From Alistipes provencensis (lineage in GTDB: Bacteria; Bacteroidota; Bacteroidia; Bacteroidales; Rikenellaceae): 64,000 nucleotides of DNA. The position numbers were made by a program, and so were the translations under genes. Below, piece after piece: positions 33,678 to 42,713 of this stretch (positions within the stretch are counted from its first letter, which is position 1; the number at the start of each line of letters is the position of its first letter). The notes below the pieces were generated by a model. That model did not search any database and was not told the origin of the DNA. It saw nothing but the letters and a program-made list of their open reading frames with translations. Location of the stretch: contig NZ_LT559262.1 in assembly GCF_900083545.1 (NCBI RefSeq), positions 3,150,324 through 3,214,323 of the forward strand, read 5' to 3'.

Positions 33678-35156
33678 ATGAAAAAGATCCTATCATACAT
33701 ACTTGGCTGGGCTGTGGCGGCCTCGATGCTTCCCGGCTGCTCGTCCTTTCTGGAGGAGTCGAGTCAGGACGAAATCCGCCCCAGCTCGACAAACGACCTC
33801 GCACAGTTGCTGCTGGGCGAAGGTTACCCCCGCAACAGTTTCTTCATCGGCTATCTGGACCTGATGACCGACGATGTGGAGAGCGCCTACAATACCCGGC
33901 AGGGCGAATACCTCCGGCGGGGACGCGCCCCCTTCACCTGGAGCACCGACGTTTTCGAGGAGATGAGCGCCGCCTCGACCGAAGGCATCACGACCTGGCA
34001 GGACTACTATAACCAGATTTCGGGTTGCAACGTCGTGATGGACAATCTCGACAAGGTGACGGGTTCCGAAGAGGACAAGGCCAACCTGCGCGGGCAGGCG
34101 TTGGCGCTGCGGGCCTACTACTATTTCATGCTGGTCAACGTCTTCGCCGAGCCCTACAACGCCGCGGGCGTCGATGTCACCACATCGCCCGGCGTGCCCA
34201 TCATCCTGGAGTCGGCAGTCACGGACTATTTCCCCGAACGCAAAAGCATCGCCGAGGTCTATGCCCGGATCGAAGCCGACCTGCTGGAAGCTGCGCCGCT
34301 GATGGAACAATACGGCACCAACAACGGGAACTCCAAGGTCACCGACCTGTTCGTCCACCTGTTGCTGAGCCGCGTCTATCTCTACATGGAGCGCTGGGAC
34401 GAAGTGATCGAAGAGGCCGACTACGTCATCAAGAAACGTCCCAATCTGATCAACCTCAGTACCTATTGGAGTTCGGCCTCAATGAATGTCTATGCCACCG
34501 GCAGCCCCGAACGCATCTGGGGTTACAGTTCATTCATGGAATACGAGGATTTCTTCTACGGCTCGAACAACGGGCAGGATGCCTTTTTCGTCTCCAAGGA
34601 TCTGCTGGGCATCTACGAGGTCGAATATGACGAGTGGAATGAGGAGTACTCCGGCGACCTGCGTTACACCTACTACTATGAGCTGGACAACAACTATGAC
34701 CAACCGACTCCGGTCTCTCCTTTCAAGAACCAGACCCAAGCGGTAAGAACGACCGATTACCAGAAAGGATTCCGCGTCGCCGAAGCCTACCTGAACCGCG
34801 CCGAGGCCAACATCCGCCTCTATCTGGAAGACGGCAGCGAGGAACGGCGGCAGTCGGCGCTCGCCGACCTGAACCACCTGCGCGAATACCGGTTCGACTC
34901 CTATCCGGGCGATTCAGACTACTCGGGCGAAGCGCTGCTCGATTTCTGCAAGGCCGAACGGCGCCGCGAGCTTAGTTTCGACGACCATCGCTGGTTCGAC
35001 CTGCGACGCTACGGCAAACCGGCGCTCACGCACAGTTTCTCGATGGAGTCCGGTTCCCAGCAGACCTACACGCTCGAAGAGGGCAGCTCCCGCTATGTGC
35101 TGCGCATCCCGCAGGTCGTCATGCTGCGCAACCCGGCACTGGTACAGAATCCCTGA
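33678..35156 (+). CDS. SusD/RagB-family nutrient-binding lipoprotein
   Basis: A 492-aa surface lipoprotein from the ATG at 33678 (a TTG three codons earlier is possible). Lipobox: SMLPGCSSFLEE. It shows the SusD pattern with an N-terminal TPR-like helical part (LRGQALALRAYYYFMLVNVF AEPYN region around residues 140-160) and the conserved C-terminal ERRRELSFDDHRWFDLRRYG. SusD closes over the SusC barrel as a lid and helps bind ligand. Close RagB-type relatives bind peptides, which would fit the protease downstream. Confidence 0.93.
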   Translation: MKKILSYILGWAVAASMLPGCSSFLEESSQDEIRPSSTNDLAQLLLGEGYPRNSFFIGYLDLMTDDVESAYNTRQGEYLRRGRAPFTWSTDVFEEMSAASTEGITTWQDYYNQISGCNVVMDNLDKVTGSEEDKANLRGQALALRAYYYFMLVNVFAEPYNAAGVDVTTSPGVPIILESAVTDYFPERKSIAEVYARIEADLLEAAPLMEQYGTNNGNSKVTDLFVHLLLSRVYLYMERWDEVIEEADYVIKKRPNLINLSTYWSSASMNVYATGSPERIWGYSSFMEYEDFFYGSNNGQDAFFVSKDLLGIYEVEYDEWNEEYSGDLRYTYYYELDNNYDQPTPVSPFKNQTQAVRTTDYQKGFRVAEAYLNRAEANIRLYLEDGSEERRQSALADLNHLREYRFDSYPGDSDYSGEALLDFCKAERRRELSFDDHRWFDLRRYGKPALTHSFSMESGSQQTYTLEEGSSRYVLRIPQVVMLRNPALVQNP

Positions 35157-35202
35157 CACAAGCGTCCCGTAAACCGACATAAACTTTCAGACACGGAAAA
35201 AC

Positions 35203-36144
35203 ATGAAAAAAGAGTTGAAAAACATATGCTTCGGAGCAGCGCTTCTCGCCCTGCTCCTGGGTTCCTGCTCCAACGAGGATACGCCGACGCCGAGCACCGG
35301 GACCGAACCGTTCTGGTCGCTGGCCGATCTGCCGCAGGGCGACCACGAGTACGATCAGCGGATCGTGGAGCTGTCCGAAAAATACAACAGCGTCATCCTC
35401 TACAAGTTCGACATAAATGAGTTCTATTGGAACGTCACCTCCGACATTCGCTGGTGGGGAGAAACACGCGACACGTTCCATGCAGGATATGTGGCCGAAG
35501 CGGCCGATGAGAATTACGTCGGGGAGCTCGTGAAGCTGCTCGAAGAGAAGATCATCGCCCACTTTCCCGACACGCTACTGACCCGGACAATGCCCCATAA
35601 GGTACTCCTGCTGAGTAAACTGGAATACGCTTCCAAGATCTCGCCTCTCAATAAAATCACCTGGGAGACCGTTGATGCCTATTCGGGCTACGACTACCTT
35701 GCGTTCAACTGGGCCAATGCCGACATCGAGGCGTTCACACCCGCCATGCGCACCCGCTTCAAAAGCAAGGGATGTGCGGCCTTTCTCAACCGGCTCGCGG
35801 ACAAGGAGCTGATCGAACGCTCTTCGGAATTCCACGACCTGACGAACTATTCGGCCTCCTACTCCACGACCAGTGACTACCCCTCCGATGCAGACATCAC
35901 GAAACTGCGTCAACAGGGCATTATCAATTGGAGTTCCCGCGCAGACCAGATGCTCGACTGGAAAGACTATGTAAACGCCATTACCGGCAGCACCCTCGAG
36001 CAGTTGGAGGCCGAAGGCGGTATTCTGAATGCGTCATTCGACAAATACCGCCGTATCCGCGCCAAATACGATCTGATCGTCGCCCATTTCAAGGAGCGGT
36101 ACAACATCGACCTGCAGGCGATCGGCGACGATTCCGAAGAGTAA
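35203..36144 (+). CDS. SusCD-associated lipoprotein, unknown function
   Basis: A 313-aa lipoprotein (ALLALLLGSCSNEDTPTP). Order and general layout recall the putative zinc metallopeptidase lipoproteins (Peptidase_Mx1-like) often encoded after SusCD (YNSVILYKFDINEFYWNVTS; a C-terminal KYDLIVAHFKERYNIDL). However, no HExxH motif is present; the corresponding region has SSEFHDLTNYS. It is likely a surface ligand-binding or non-catalytic relative. It lies 46 bp after susD and 27 bp before the metalloprotease gene, so one operon is likely. Confidence 0.7.
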   Translation: MKKELKNICFGAALLALLLGSCSNEDTPTPSTGTEPFWSLADLPQGDHEYDQRIVELSEKYNSVILYKFDINEFYWNVTSDIRWWGETRDTFHAGYVAEAADENYVGELVKLLEEKIIAHFPDTLLTRTMPHKVLLLSKLEYASKISPLNKITWETVDAYSGYDYLAFNWANADIEAFTPAMRTRFKSKGCAAFLNRLADKELIERSSEFHDLTNYSASYSTTSDYPSDADITKLRQQGIINWSSRADQMLDWKDYVNAITGSTLEQLEAEGGILNASFDKYRRIRAKYDLIVAHFKERYNIDLQAIGDDSEE

Positions 36145-36171
36145 TTTCACCCAATAAACAACAAAGAAAAC

Positions 36172-38835
36172 ATGAAGAAATGGATTTTAGCGGGTACGAT
36201 CCTGGCCTTGTTGGCCGGGATCGCAATCCCCACCTCCTGCGCCGCCGCATCCAAGCGCAAGAAAAAAGCGAAGACCGAGCAGGCGAAGGAACAGCCTCCC
36301 AAAAAGAAGCAGACACCTTACGAAAAACTGTTCGACAAACCCGGCTGCGAAACGGTCACCGGCAAATTCATCACCCTGCATAAGGTCAACGGCAAACTCT
36401 ATTTCGAATATCCCCTCCGGCTGCTGGGACGTGAACTGCTGATTGCTTCCACGCCCGTGGAGTCGAGCAATTCGGACATCTGCACGGTGGGTTACAAGAG
36501 CAAGGACCCGATGCACGTCACCTTCGACCTGATCGACAGCGCCATCTTCCTGCGGACGGTCAACGCCATGGTCAGCTACGACGAAAAGGATTCGTTGATG
36601 CGCAACGCCGTCCAGAAGAACTACATGTCCGCATTCAAGGGCAAGTACAAGATCGAGACCTTCTCGCCGGACAGCACGGCCGTCGTATTCGAGGTCACGC
36701 CGCTGTTCAACAGCAAGGTCGACGAACTCAACCCGGTGCTCGAAAGCAACGGCATGTACCAGATCACGTCGAACCTGAAGTCGGACCTCACGGCTTTCGG
36801 CAAACTGAAGGCCTTCGACGACAACGTCAGCATCGAGACCTACCAGACCTACTCCTACGACATACGCCTGCTGTTCTTCAACCTCGGCAAGGGCGAACTC
36901 TCGACCAAGGTCAACCGCACAATCCTGCTGCTGCCCGAGGACCGTATGAAGCCGCGTATCTCCGACTCCCGCATCGGCGTGTTCCTCACCGGCAAGCAGC
37001 GCATCTCCAACGAGGAGGACCAGATTCAGCTCTACACCTTCGCCAACCGCTGGCGCGTCGAGCCCAAGGACCAAGCGGCCTGGGAGCGCGGTGAACTGGT
37101 CGAGCCGGTAAAACCGATCGTCTTCTATGTGGACGACGCCTTCCCCGTCCTGTGGCGCGACCCGATCAAACGGGCCGTACTCCGTTGGAACAAGGCCTTC
37201 GAGAAGATCGGCTTCAAGAACGTGCTTCAGGTGCGCGACTTCCCCAAGGACGATCCCGAGTTCGATCCCGACAACCTGAAATACTCCTGCATCCGCTACC
37301 TGCCCGTCAGCGTCGAGAATGCCATGGGCCCGTCGTGGGTGGATCCCGTCACCGGCGAGATCATCAACGCTTCGGTCATCGTCTACAACGACATCGTCAA
37401 GCTCATCAACAACTGGCGTTTCATCCAGACCGCACAGATCGATCCCCGCGCCCGCGCCAAGAAGATGCCCGAGGATGTGATGACCGAGTCGATCGAGTAC
37501 GTCGTGGCCCACGAAGTCGGCCACACGCTGGGACTGATGCACAACATGGCCGCTTCCAGCACGTTCCCCGTGGATTCGCTGCGTTCGGCCACCTTCACGC
37601 AGAAATACGGCACGACACCCTCGATCATGGATTACGCACGCTTCAACTATGTGGCACAGCCCGGCGACAAGGGCGTGAAACTGACGCCTCCCGACCTGGG
37701 CTGCTACGACGAATACGTCATCAAATGGCTCTACTCGCCCATCCCCGGCAACAAATCGGTGAAAGAGGAGGCAAAGGTCCTCGAGAGCTGGGTGGACGAG
37801 AAGGCCGGCGATCCCCTCTACCGCTACGGACGCCAGCAGGTTTCGGCCCGCTACGACCCGAGCGCCCTCGAGGAGGATCTCGGCGACGACCCGATCAAAG
37901 CCGGCACCTATGGCATTGCCAACCTGCGTTACATCCTCCAGAACCTCAATACATGGATCACGGACGATGAATCCACGGCACACCGTCAGGAACTCTACAC
38001 CGGCATCCTGAACCAATACTACCGCTATCTGCGCAACGTGCTGATGAATGTCGGCGGCATCTACCTCACCGAGGTCAAGGACGGCACGCCCGGCGAGCGT
38101 TTCCGCGCCGTTCCGCGCGACACGCAGCGCAAATCGCTGCAATGGGTGATCAAGCAGATCCGAGAAAGCGGCTGGCTCGATGACAAGGCCCTGACCGACA
38201 AGTTCCCGGTAGCTCTGAATCCCTCGCTGAAGATCGTTTCGGCCCTCGGGACCAGTATCCTCTCGACGTACAAAAACGTCACGCTCTCGGCCTATATTTC
38301 GGACAAACCCTACCTGCCGCGCGAGTTCTTCGACGACATCTACAACGGTTTCTGGGAGAACACGATCAAGGGCCGCAAACTTACCAATACGGACAAGCTC
38401 ATGCAACGTCTGATGATCGGCGAAATGATCAAGGTTCTGACCAAATACTCCGGCAAGGGCGGCAACAGCGGCGGCATCACGATCCCTGTCTCGGCCTACG
38501 CTCCGACCATCGAGGATATCCGGGCTTACGGGCTCGATGCCTCGGGCCTGACCGACCGTTACATCGACCGCCTGCGCGAAATCGAGCAGGAGCACGGAGC
38601 CGGGTATATCGCCACCGAAACTGCCAAACAAGCTTCATACAATTTCGGAGACCGTTACGGCTACGGATTCCAGTCGAGGGTGAACATCAGTACGATCGAC
38701 GAATCGGAAGCCTACTACTGCGAAACGCTCGACCGCATCGAACGGCTGCTCAAGAGCCGGGTGACGACTGCCAACATAGCCGACAGAGCTTACTACAAGG
38801 CTCTCCTGATGCAGATACAGTCCGCAAAAAAATAG
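36172..38835 (+). CDS. Zinc-dependent metalloprotease, metzincin motif (DUF5117/DUF5118 type)
   Basis: An 887-aa exported protein; a signal with a possible lipid Cys (GIAIPTSCAAASKRKKK) is followed by basic residues. The catalytic motif HEVGHTLGLMH at residues 447-457 fits the extended HExxHxxGxxH zinc site of metzincins. PSIMDYARF downstream resembles a Met-turn. N-terminal DUF5118/DUF5117-like regions precede the protease domain. Encoded at the end of a sigma/FecR/SusCD operon, it probably cleaves protein or glycoprotein substrates whose fragments are taken up by SusCD. A terminator-like hairpin follows at 38865-38907. Confidence 0.88.
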   Translation: MKKWILAGTILALLAGIAIPTSCAAASKRKKKAKTEQAKEQPPKKKQTPYEKLFDKPGCETVTGKFITLHKVNGKLYFEYPLRLLGRELLIASTPVESSNSDICTVGYKSKDPMHVTFDLIDSAIFLRTVNAMVSYDEKDSLMRNAVQKNYMSAFKGKYKIETFSPDSTAVVFEVTPLFNSKVDELNPVLESNGMYQITSNLKSDLTAFGKLKAFDDNVSIETYQTYSYDIRLLFFNLGKGELSTKVNRTILLLPEDRMKPRISDSRIGVFLTGKQRISNEEDQIQLYTFANRWRVEPKDQAAWERGELVEPVKPIVFYVDDAFPVLWRDPIKRAVLRWNKAFEKIGFKNVLQVRDFPKDDPEFDPDNLKYSCIRYLPVSVENAMGPSWVDPVTGEIINASVIVYNDIVKLINNWRFIQTAQIDPRARAKKMPEDVMTESIEYVVAHEVGHTLGLMHNMAASSTFPVDSLRSATFTQKYGTTPSIMDYARFNYVAQPGDKGVKLTPPDLGCYDEYVIKWLYSPIPGNKSVKEEAKVLESWVDEKAGDPLYRYGRQQVSARYDPSALEEDLGDDPIKAGTYGIANLRYILQNLNTWITDDESTAHRQELYTGILNQYYRYLRNVLMNVGGIYLTEVKDGTPGERFRAVPRDTQRKSLQWVIKQIRESGWLDDKALTDKFPVALNPSLKIVSALGTSILSTYKNVTLSAYISDKPYLPREFFDDIYNGFWENTIKGRKLTNTDKLMQRLMIGEMIKVLTKYSGKGGNSGGITIPVSAYAPTIEDIRAYGLDASGLTDRYIDRLREIEQEHGAGYIATETAKQASYNFGDRYGYGFQSRVNISTIDESEAYYCETLDRIERLLKSRVTTANIADRAYYKALLMQIQSAKK

Positions 38836-38864
38836 ACGATCTCTTTAACAGATCGGAACAGACC

Positions 38865-38907
38865 GAAAACCGATGTTGAAACTTTTTCAGTTCCGACATC
38901 GGTTTTC
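38865..38907 (+). terminator. Hairpin ending the SusCD-protease operon
   Basis: GAAAACCGATGT (38865-38876) and ACATCGGTTTTC (38896-38907) form a perfect 12-bp stem with a 19-nt loop, 30 nt after the protease stop. Confidence 0.6.
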
Positions 38908-38955
38908 TGATAAAAAGATCGATTTAGTAACACTGGAATCTATACTATTGCCATA

Positions 38956-39644
38956 TTACAGGTCATATTGATATGGCGTGACTTGGGAACGCCCCGCCTC
39001 GCAGAGCATGCTGTATTTTTGTATGCCGAAAACCTTGAATGAAAATTTTGACAAACGGCTGGCATCCGAGGATTTCAAGGAAGCGACCGGAAAGACCTTG
39101 TCCGAATTCCCGGAAAAAAGTCTGTTGAACCGGTTTGTCGGAATACGGTGCTTTTCAAGGATTGCCTTTGCGACCGGAAGCAGTTTTACCGTGAACGCGA
39201 CTTTCGTCTTCTGCCTGATACTGGTTATCCACCATTCTCCGTCCGGGGGTTGTGTCAGTTCGTCATATGTGGGCTTGGCCAGATCGGCATACGACAGACC
39301 CGTAAAACAGCAGAACAGAAACATATCCCGCGTCCGATCCTGACGCTGCTGCTTGACTTTGCCATTTATCAGGCTGTTGATATCCTCTTCGGTGAAGTAT
39401 TCGATCGCCGGCTGTTCGACAACATAATAGTAATAGGCGGCGATTTTCTCTGCAAAAGACTGATCCAGTTCCGCAAGGGGGATATCCTTGACTTTAAGTT
39501 CTGGCAGACGAAGAAATTCAAATCGCGTCGTAATGTCTGATAACGAGGCAAGGAGTGAATAGCACGGTCGACACCTACACGGGTCTTGTAATCCTTGCAG
39601 AATTCATCGCATAACTCCAAAAGAAGTTTGTACTTTCTTCCCAA
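38956..39644 (-). pseudogene. Tyrosine recombinase (integrase) remnant
   Basis: One frame encodes FAEKIAAYYYYVVEQPAIEY and FTEEDINSLINGK, then FLFCCFTGLSYADLAK, GEWWITSIRQKTKVAF and LPVAKAILEKH, the catalytic-domain core of Bacteroidales integrases. The N-terminal part (FCKDYKTRVGVDRAIHSLPR; LRRDLNFFVCQNL) lies in another frame. The expected C-terminal HxxRH...Y segment is missing, replaced by unrelated residues ending at 38956. The gene is dead through frameshift and loss of its 3' end. It marks the edge of a mobile-element relic. Confidence 0.7.
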
Positions 39645-39913
39645 GCCCAGAACTAATTTCCTCAGAGTTGTCTGTCAAGATGAAGGACAATGCAAGAAGC
39701 TGCAAATGATTGTTCTATGCAAAATACAACAAAACAGACGAGGTAACAATCAGGAAACCGAAACCTCGTCTGGAATTACCTTTTTATGCCGGTTATTCCT
39801 CGAAAAAGAAAAAATGTATAAATGTTAACTCATTGGAAACTTAATATTTACACCATTTTTCGCCTCACGGGAAGCAAATGGATAATACCGGAGAATGATT
39901 ACTCCCAAAGATG

Positions 39914-40617
39914 TTACAATCGTTCCAAGACAACGATCTCGGCACGGCAGTTCGTTCGTAGGAACAGTTCCTGCATGGGTGCCCGGTGATGAATGATAAA
40001 GTGCCGTATCGTTTCCTGCACGGTTTTCGGTCGCTGCTTGTCGATAAAACCGTGCGGCAAAAGCAGAACCGCGTAGTCTCCCGACCTTTGTACTTTGGTA
40101 AGCCAGTCAAAGAAGAAGATGCATTCCGCCGTCTCGAAAGGAGGATTGGCAATGATATTCTCGCCGCGAAAATCTATATCCTCAAACCGCATCTGCATCG
40201 CGTCTACGGTCGGGTATAGCCGTTCGTAAATAGCTATCATATCACCATCCATATCGAACCCGATAATTGCCGAAGGGTGTACTCCCTCGGCAATCAATGC
40301 GCGTGTCAGTTGTCCCGTGCCGCAGCAGGCATCGACGATCCGACTGTCATTGTCGAAATACCGTACAGCCAATGCAGCCATCTGCCGCGCCGTACGATCC
40401 GGCGTCAGGTATTGCGACAAGTATACGCCCGGGCGCTTCTGACACTCACACAGCGCATCGTATGACCAGTTGTCGCCTTCGTAACGGAACGGCAGTTCGC
40501 CGTGCTGCTGAAGGTAATCGTAAATCTCTGCCAGTGTATCGGGTCATCCTGTTGCCGGTGTTTGTAGTAGCTGTTCGTCAGCGAATAGCGCTTTGTAATT
40601 TTTTCTAAGGTTTTCAT
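39914..40617 (-). pseudogene. N6-adenine DNA methylase-like protein, frameshifted
   Basis: A start at 40617 (MKTLEKITKRYSLTNSYYKH) is followed, one frame away, by LAEIYDYLQQHGELPFRYEG and then LSQYLTPDRTARQMAALAV, IVDACCGTGQLTRALIAEG (SAM-binding motif I) and IIANPPFETAEC (motif IV NPPF). One missing C near 40541 (DDP-DTLAEI) would restore a protein of about 234 residues. Such short methylases are typical of Bacteroidales conjugative elements. It is preceded and followed by other broken genes. Confidence 0.7.
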
Positions 40618-40630
40618 TGTGTAAAAGTTA

Positions 40631-41218
40631 TTATTCAGTTAATTCCGACAGTCGTGTCGAGGGTGAAGTGAGGACCTCGTAACTGTAAAAATCCTCACCG
40701 CAGTACTTGCATTGAAAGGCATAGTCCTCGGCATGGGAGCCGGAGAGGCGGCGCCCGCAGTGCGGGCAGTATCGCTGGGCCGCAGCAGTCTGCTGCATCC
40801 AGATTTCGATTTTCTCCAGGTCGGAGTGCTTATTCCACCACTCCCCGCAAGCTTTCATGAAAGCCCGACATCCGTCCGTGGGGTCGAAGTCCGACCGTCG
40901 CAGGCCCGTAATAGATTCCAGCACTTCATCGCCGGCCTCTTTCCACCAGTAGTCTCAGACTGCGCCTGTCACATTGTCGGCAAGGTCGTCCCCGTCGTCA
41001 AAAATGATGTCAATGGTTGAGTTGCCGTCGCTTTCTTCAACTGGGATTTCGTCCATCGTATCGTAAAGCGTCTCCGACTCCTCGATGCTGATCTGTTCAT
41101 CTTCGGCCTCGGTATCTTCGACATCTTGCCCGACAAGGGTTGCCGCCTTTGCAATGGCTTCCGCTTTAGTCGGAGCGTCTATTGTAAAATGGGTTCTGGT
41201 CCAGATCGCATCGCACAA
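40631..41218 (-). pseudogene. Mobile-element gene with zinc ribbon, split by an in-frame TGA
   Basis: One frame runs from 41218 (MCDAIWTRTHFTIDAPTKAE) through an acidic middle to a TGA at 40955-40957. It then continues in the same frame: DYWWKEAGDEVLESITGLRR, YCPHCGRRLSG and FQCKYCGEDFYSYEV (a four-Cys zinc ribbon), to 40631. The second half has no ATG and only a GTG (40924). A TGG-to-TGA change would explain the break. Small proteins of this shape accompany conjugative elements; function unknown. Confidence 0.55.
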
Positions 41219-41568
41219 TTAGATAAGACAAAGCAGCAAAGCCTTGTAAACGAATCGTTTATAAGGTTTTCTTATTTTTATACATGCGCAAGAAAGAGTT
41301 GTTTAAAGCAGATTGTCTGTGGCCTATTCGGTGTACTTTTCAGGCACCGGAAAAAGTACATCGAACAGAGTGTTAGTTCATGGATGAAACGGGACATTAA
41401 ATTTCTTGCTTTCATTTCTCGCCAAGGGCAGAGCTTCGCATAACGGCTCCATAATTCCTTCGATAACAAATATGCTTTTGTTAATTCCGCCTACCGGAAT
41501 ATAGTGGCCGGAACATATAGACAATTACGGCACAATTCGGGCTGGGATCAATTGCTCCTAAAATTTAG
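41219..41568. other. Intergenic region, no gene recognised
   Basis: Open frames on both strands are short, overlap and have no family features. The right end carries the control region of the Fur-family operon. Confidence 0.4.
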
Positions 41569-41602
41569 TTGCGAATTATTTGCATTTATAAATTATTCGC
41601 AA
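41569..41602. promoter_or_regulatory. Palindromic operator of the Fur-family operon
   Basis: TTGCGAATTATTT (41569-41581) and AAATTATTCGCAA (41590-41602) form a 13-bp inverted repeat with one mismatch and an 8-nt spacer. It covers the -33 box and ends exactly where the -7 box begins, so a bound repressor would block RNA polymerase. It is probably the autoregulatory site of the adjacent Fur-family protein. Confidence 0.65.
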
Positions 41603-41610
41603 TATATTTG
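41579..41610 (+). promoter_or_regulatory. Promoter of the Fur-family operon
   Basis: TTTG (41579-41582), a 20-nt spacer and TATATTTG (41603-41610). The predicted start of transcription, near 41616, is about 15 nt before the ATG at 41631. Confidence 0.7.
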
Positions 41611-41630
41611 CAGCACAATACAACCGACAG

Positions 41631-42044
41631 ATGGAGACAACAGATACGATACGCAAAGCGGGACTGAAGATGACACCCCAGCGAAGGGCTGTCTACGAGG
41701 CCATGATGGAACTGCGCCATGCGCCAATCGAAGCCATCATAGCCAAAGTCCAGTCGAAGGATAAGGAGATGACGCTCTCGACGATCTATCGCGTCCTCGA
41801 CTCGTTCTGCAAAGCCGGCATCCTATCGCTGGTATGCCATCCGGAAACGGGCAAATGCAACTACGACATCACGGTGCACGAGCACCACCACCTATTCGAC
41901 GGAGAACAGATCATGGATTACGACGATGCGGAGCTGACCCGCCTGATCCGGCAATATCTGGAGAGCCACAACATACCCGCTGCCGATATCGAGAAAATAC
42001 AAGTACAGATAACACTCAACAAATCATTCACAAACAAACAGTAA
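41631..42044 (+). CDS. Fur-family metal- or peroxide-responsive repressor
   Basis: A 137-aa regulator. The winged helix shows LKMTPQRRAVYEAMMEL and MTLSTIYRVLDSFCKAGIL. The dimer domain carries TVHEHHHLFDGEQIMDYDD, the usual histidine metal site. The paired CxxC structural-zinc motifs of many Fur/PerR proteins are missing; only isolated cysteines occur. It is followed 6 bp later by a QueD-like gene and then a cupin gene, all under one palindromic operator, so these are the likely targets. Whether it senses iron, zinc, manganese or peroxide cannot be told from sequence. Confidence 0.9.
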   Translation: METTDTIRKAGLKMTPQRRAVYEAMMELRHAPIEAIIAKVQSKDKEMTLSTIYRVLDSFCKAGILSLVCHPETGKCNYDITVHEHHHLFDGEQIMDYDDAELTRLIRQYLESHNIPAADIEKIQVQITLNKSFTNKQ

Positions 42045-42050
42045 ATCAAC

Positions 42051-42617
42051 ATGAGAAGCATCACAACATTCGACTTGCAGTACGCACACCGCTTTTACGG
42101 TTTCAAGGGCGAGGCCCAGTATCTTCACGGCCACACGGGAGTCCTGACCATCGAGGTCGAGGACACGGTCAACGAAGGGGTAAACATGGTATTCCCCTGC
42201 AACGAGATTCAGAAGACGGCCTGGGACGTGCTGAAGAATTTCGACCACGCACTGATCCTGCGCGAAGACGACCCGCTGCTGCCGGCTGTTCTCGACGTAT
42301 ACGAGAAGCAGGGCATCAAGAACGGCCACCCGCAGAACACGATGAAGGGCGAAGCGTTCAAGACCGAACTTGCAACGGCCTATCCCGACTGCCGTCTGGT
42401 CGTCACGAAGGAGACGATGACCGTCGAGGGCATGATCAAGATCGTCTACGACCTGCTCAAGGACAAGCTTAACATCGCCAAGATCACCTTCACCAGCGGT
42501 GTGAACGCCGGTTCTGCCGAGTTCGAGACCAAGAACGACATCGACCGCTGCCCGCTGTGCGGCATTTCGCTCAACGAAGAGGGCGTATGTCCCAAGTGCG
42601 GTTACAAGAAGAAGTAA
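42051..42617 (+). CDS. QueD/PTPS-fold protein with C-terminal zinc ribbon, no catalytic Cys
   Basis: A 188-aa protein. Residues 1 to about 160 follow the 6-pyruvoyl-tetrahydropterin/6-carboxytetrahydropterin synthase fold: zinc histidines in YAHRF and LHGHTG, and the catalytic-type FDHALIL. In E. coli QueD a Cys lies four residues before the HGH motif; here that position is Ala (AQYLHGH). A rubredoxin-like ribbon CPLCGISLNEEGVCPKCG ends the protein. The fold and zinc site are kept, but the queuosine-pathway chemistry is doubtful. Location in a Fur-family operon suggests a metal-related role. Confidence 0.78.
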   Translation: MRSITTFDLQYAHRFYGFKGEAQYLHGHTGVLTIEVEDTVNEGVNMVFPCNEIQKTAWDVLKNFDHALILREDDPLLPAVLDVYEKQGIKNGHPQNTMKGEAFKTELATAYPDCRLVVTKETMTVEGMIKIVYDLLKDKLNIAKITFTSGVNAGSAEFETKNDIDRCPLCGISLNEEGVCPKCGYKKK

Positions 42618-42636
42618 AGACGCGGTACCTACCGAC

Positions 42637-42668
42637 AGAAGGGATGCCTTGAAAGGGGCGTCCCTTCT
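42637..42668 (+). terminator. Hairpin between the QueD-like and cupin genes
   Basis: AGAAGGGATGCC (42637-42648) pairs with GGCGTCCCTTCT (42657-42668) with one G-T pair. No T-tract follows, so it may be a processing or attenuating hairpin rather than a full terminator. Confidence 0.4.
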
Positions 42669-42713
42669 ACTCATCGGACGATCAATACACACACATCTTT
42701 ATCACATACGAAC

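Noticed and set aside
41278..41469. Small minus-strand frame (63 codons) before the Fur-family operon
   Set aside because: No family features, and it overlaps an equally weak + strand frame.
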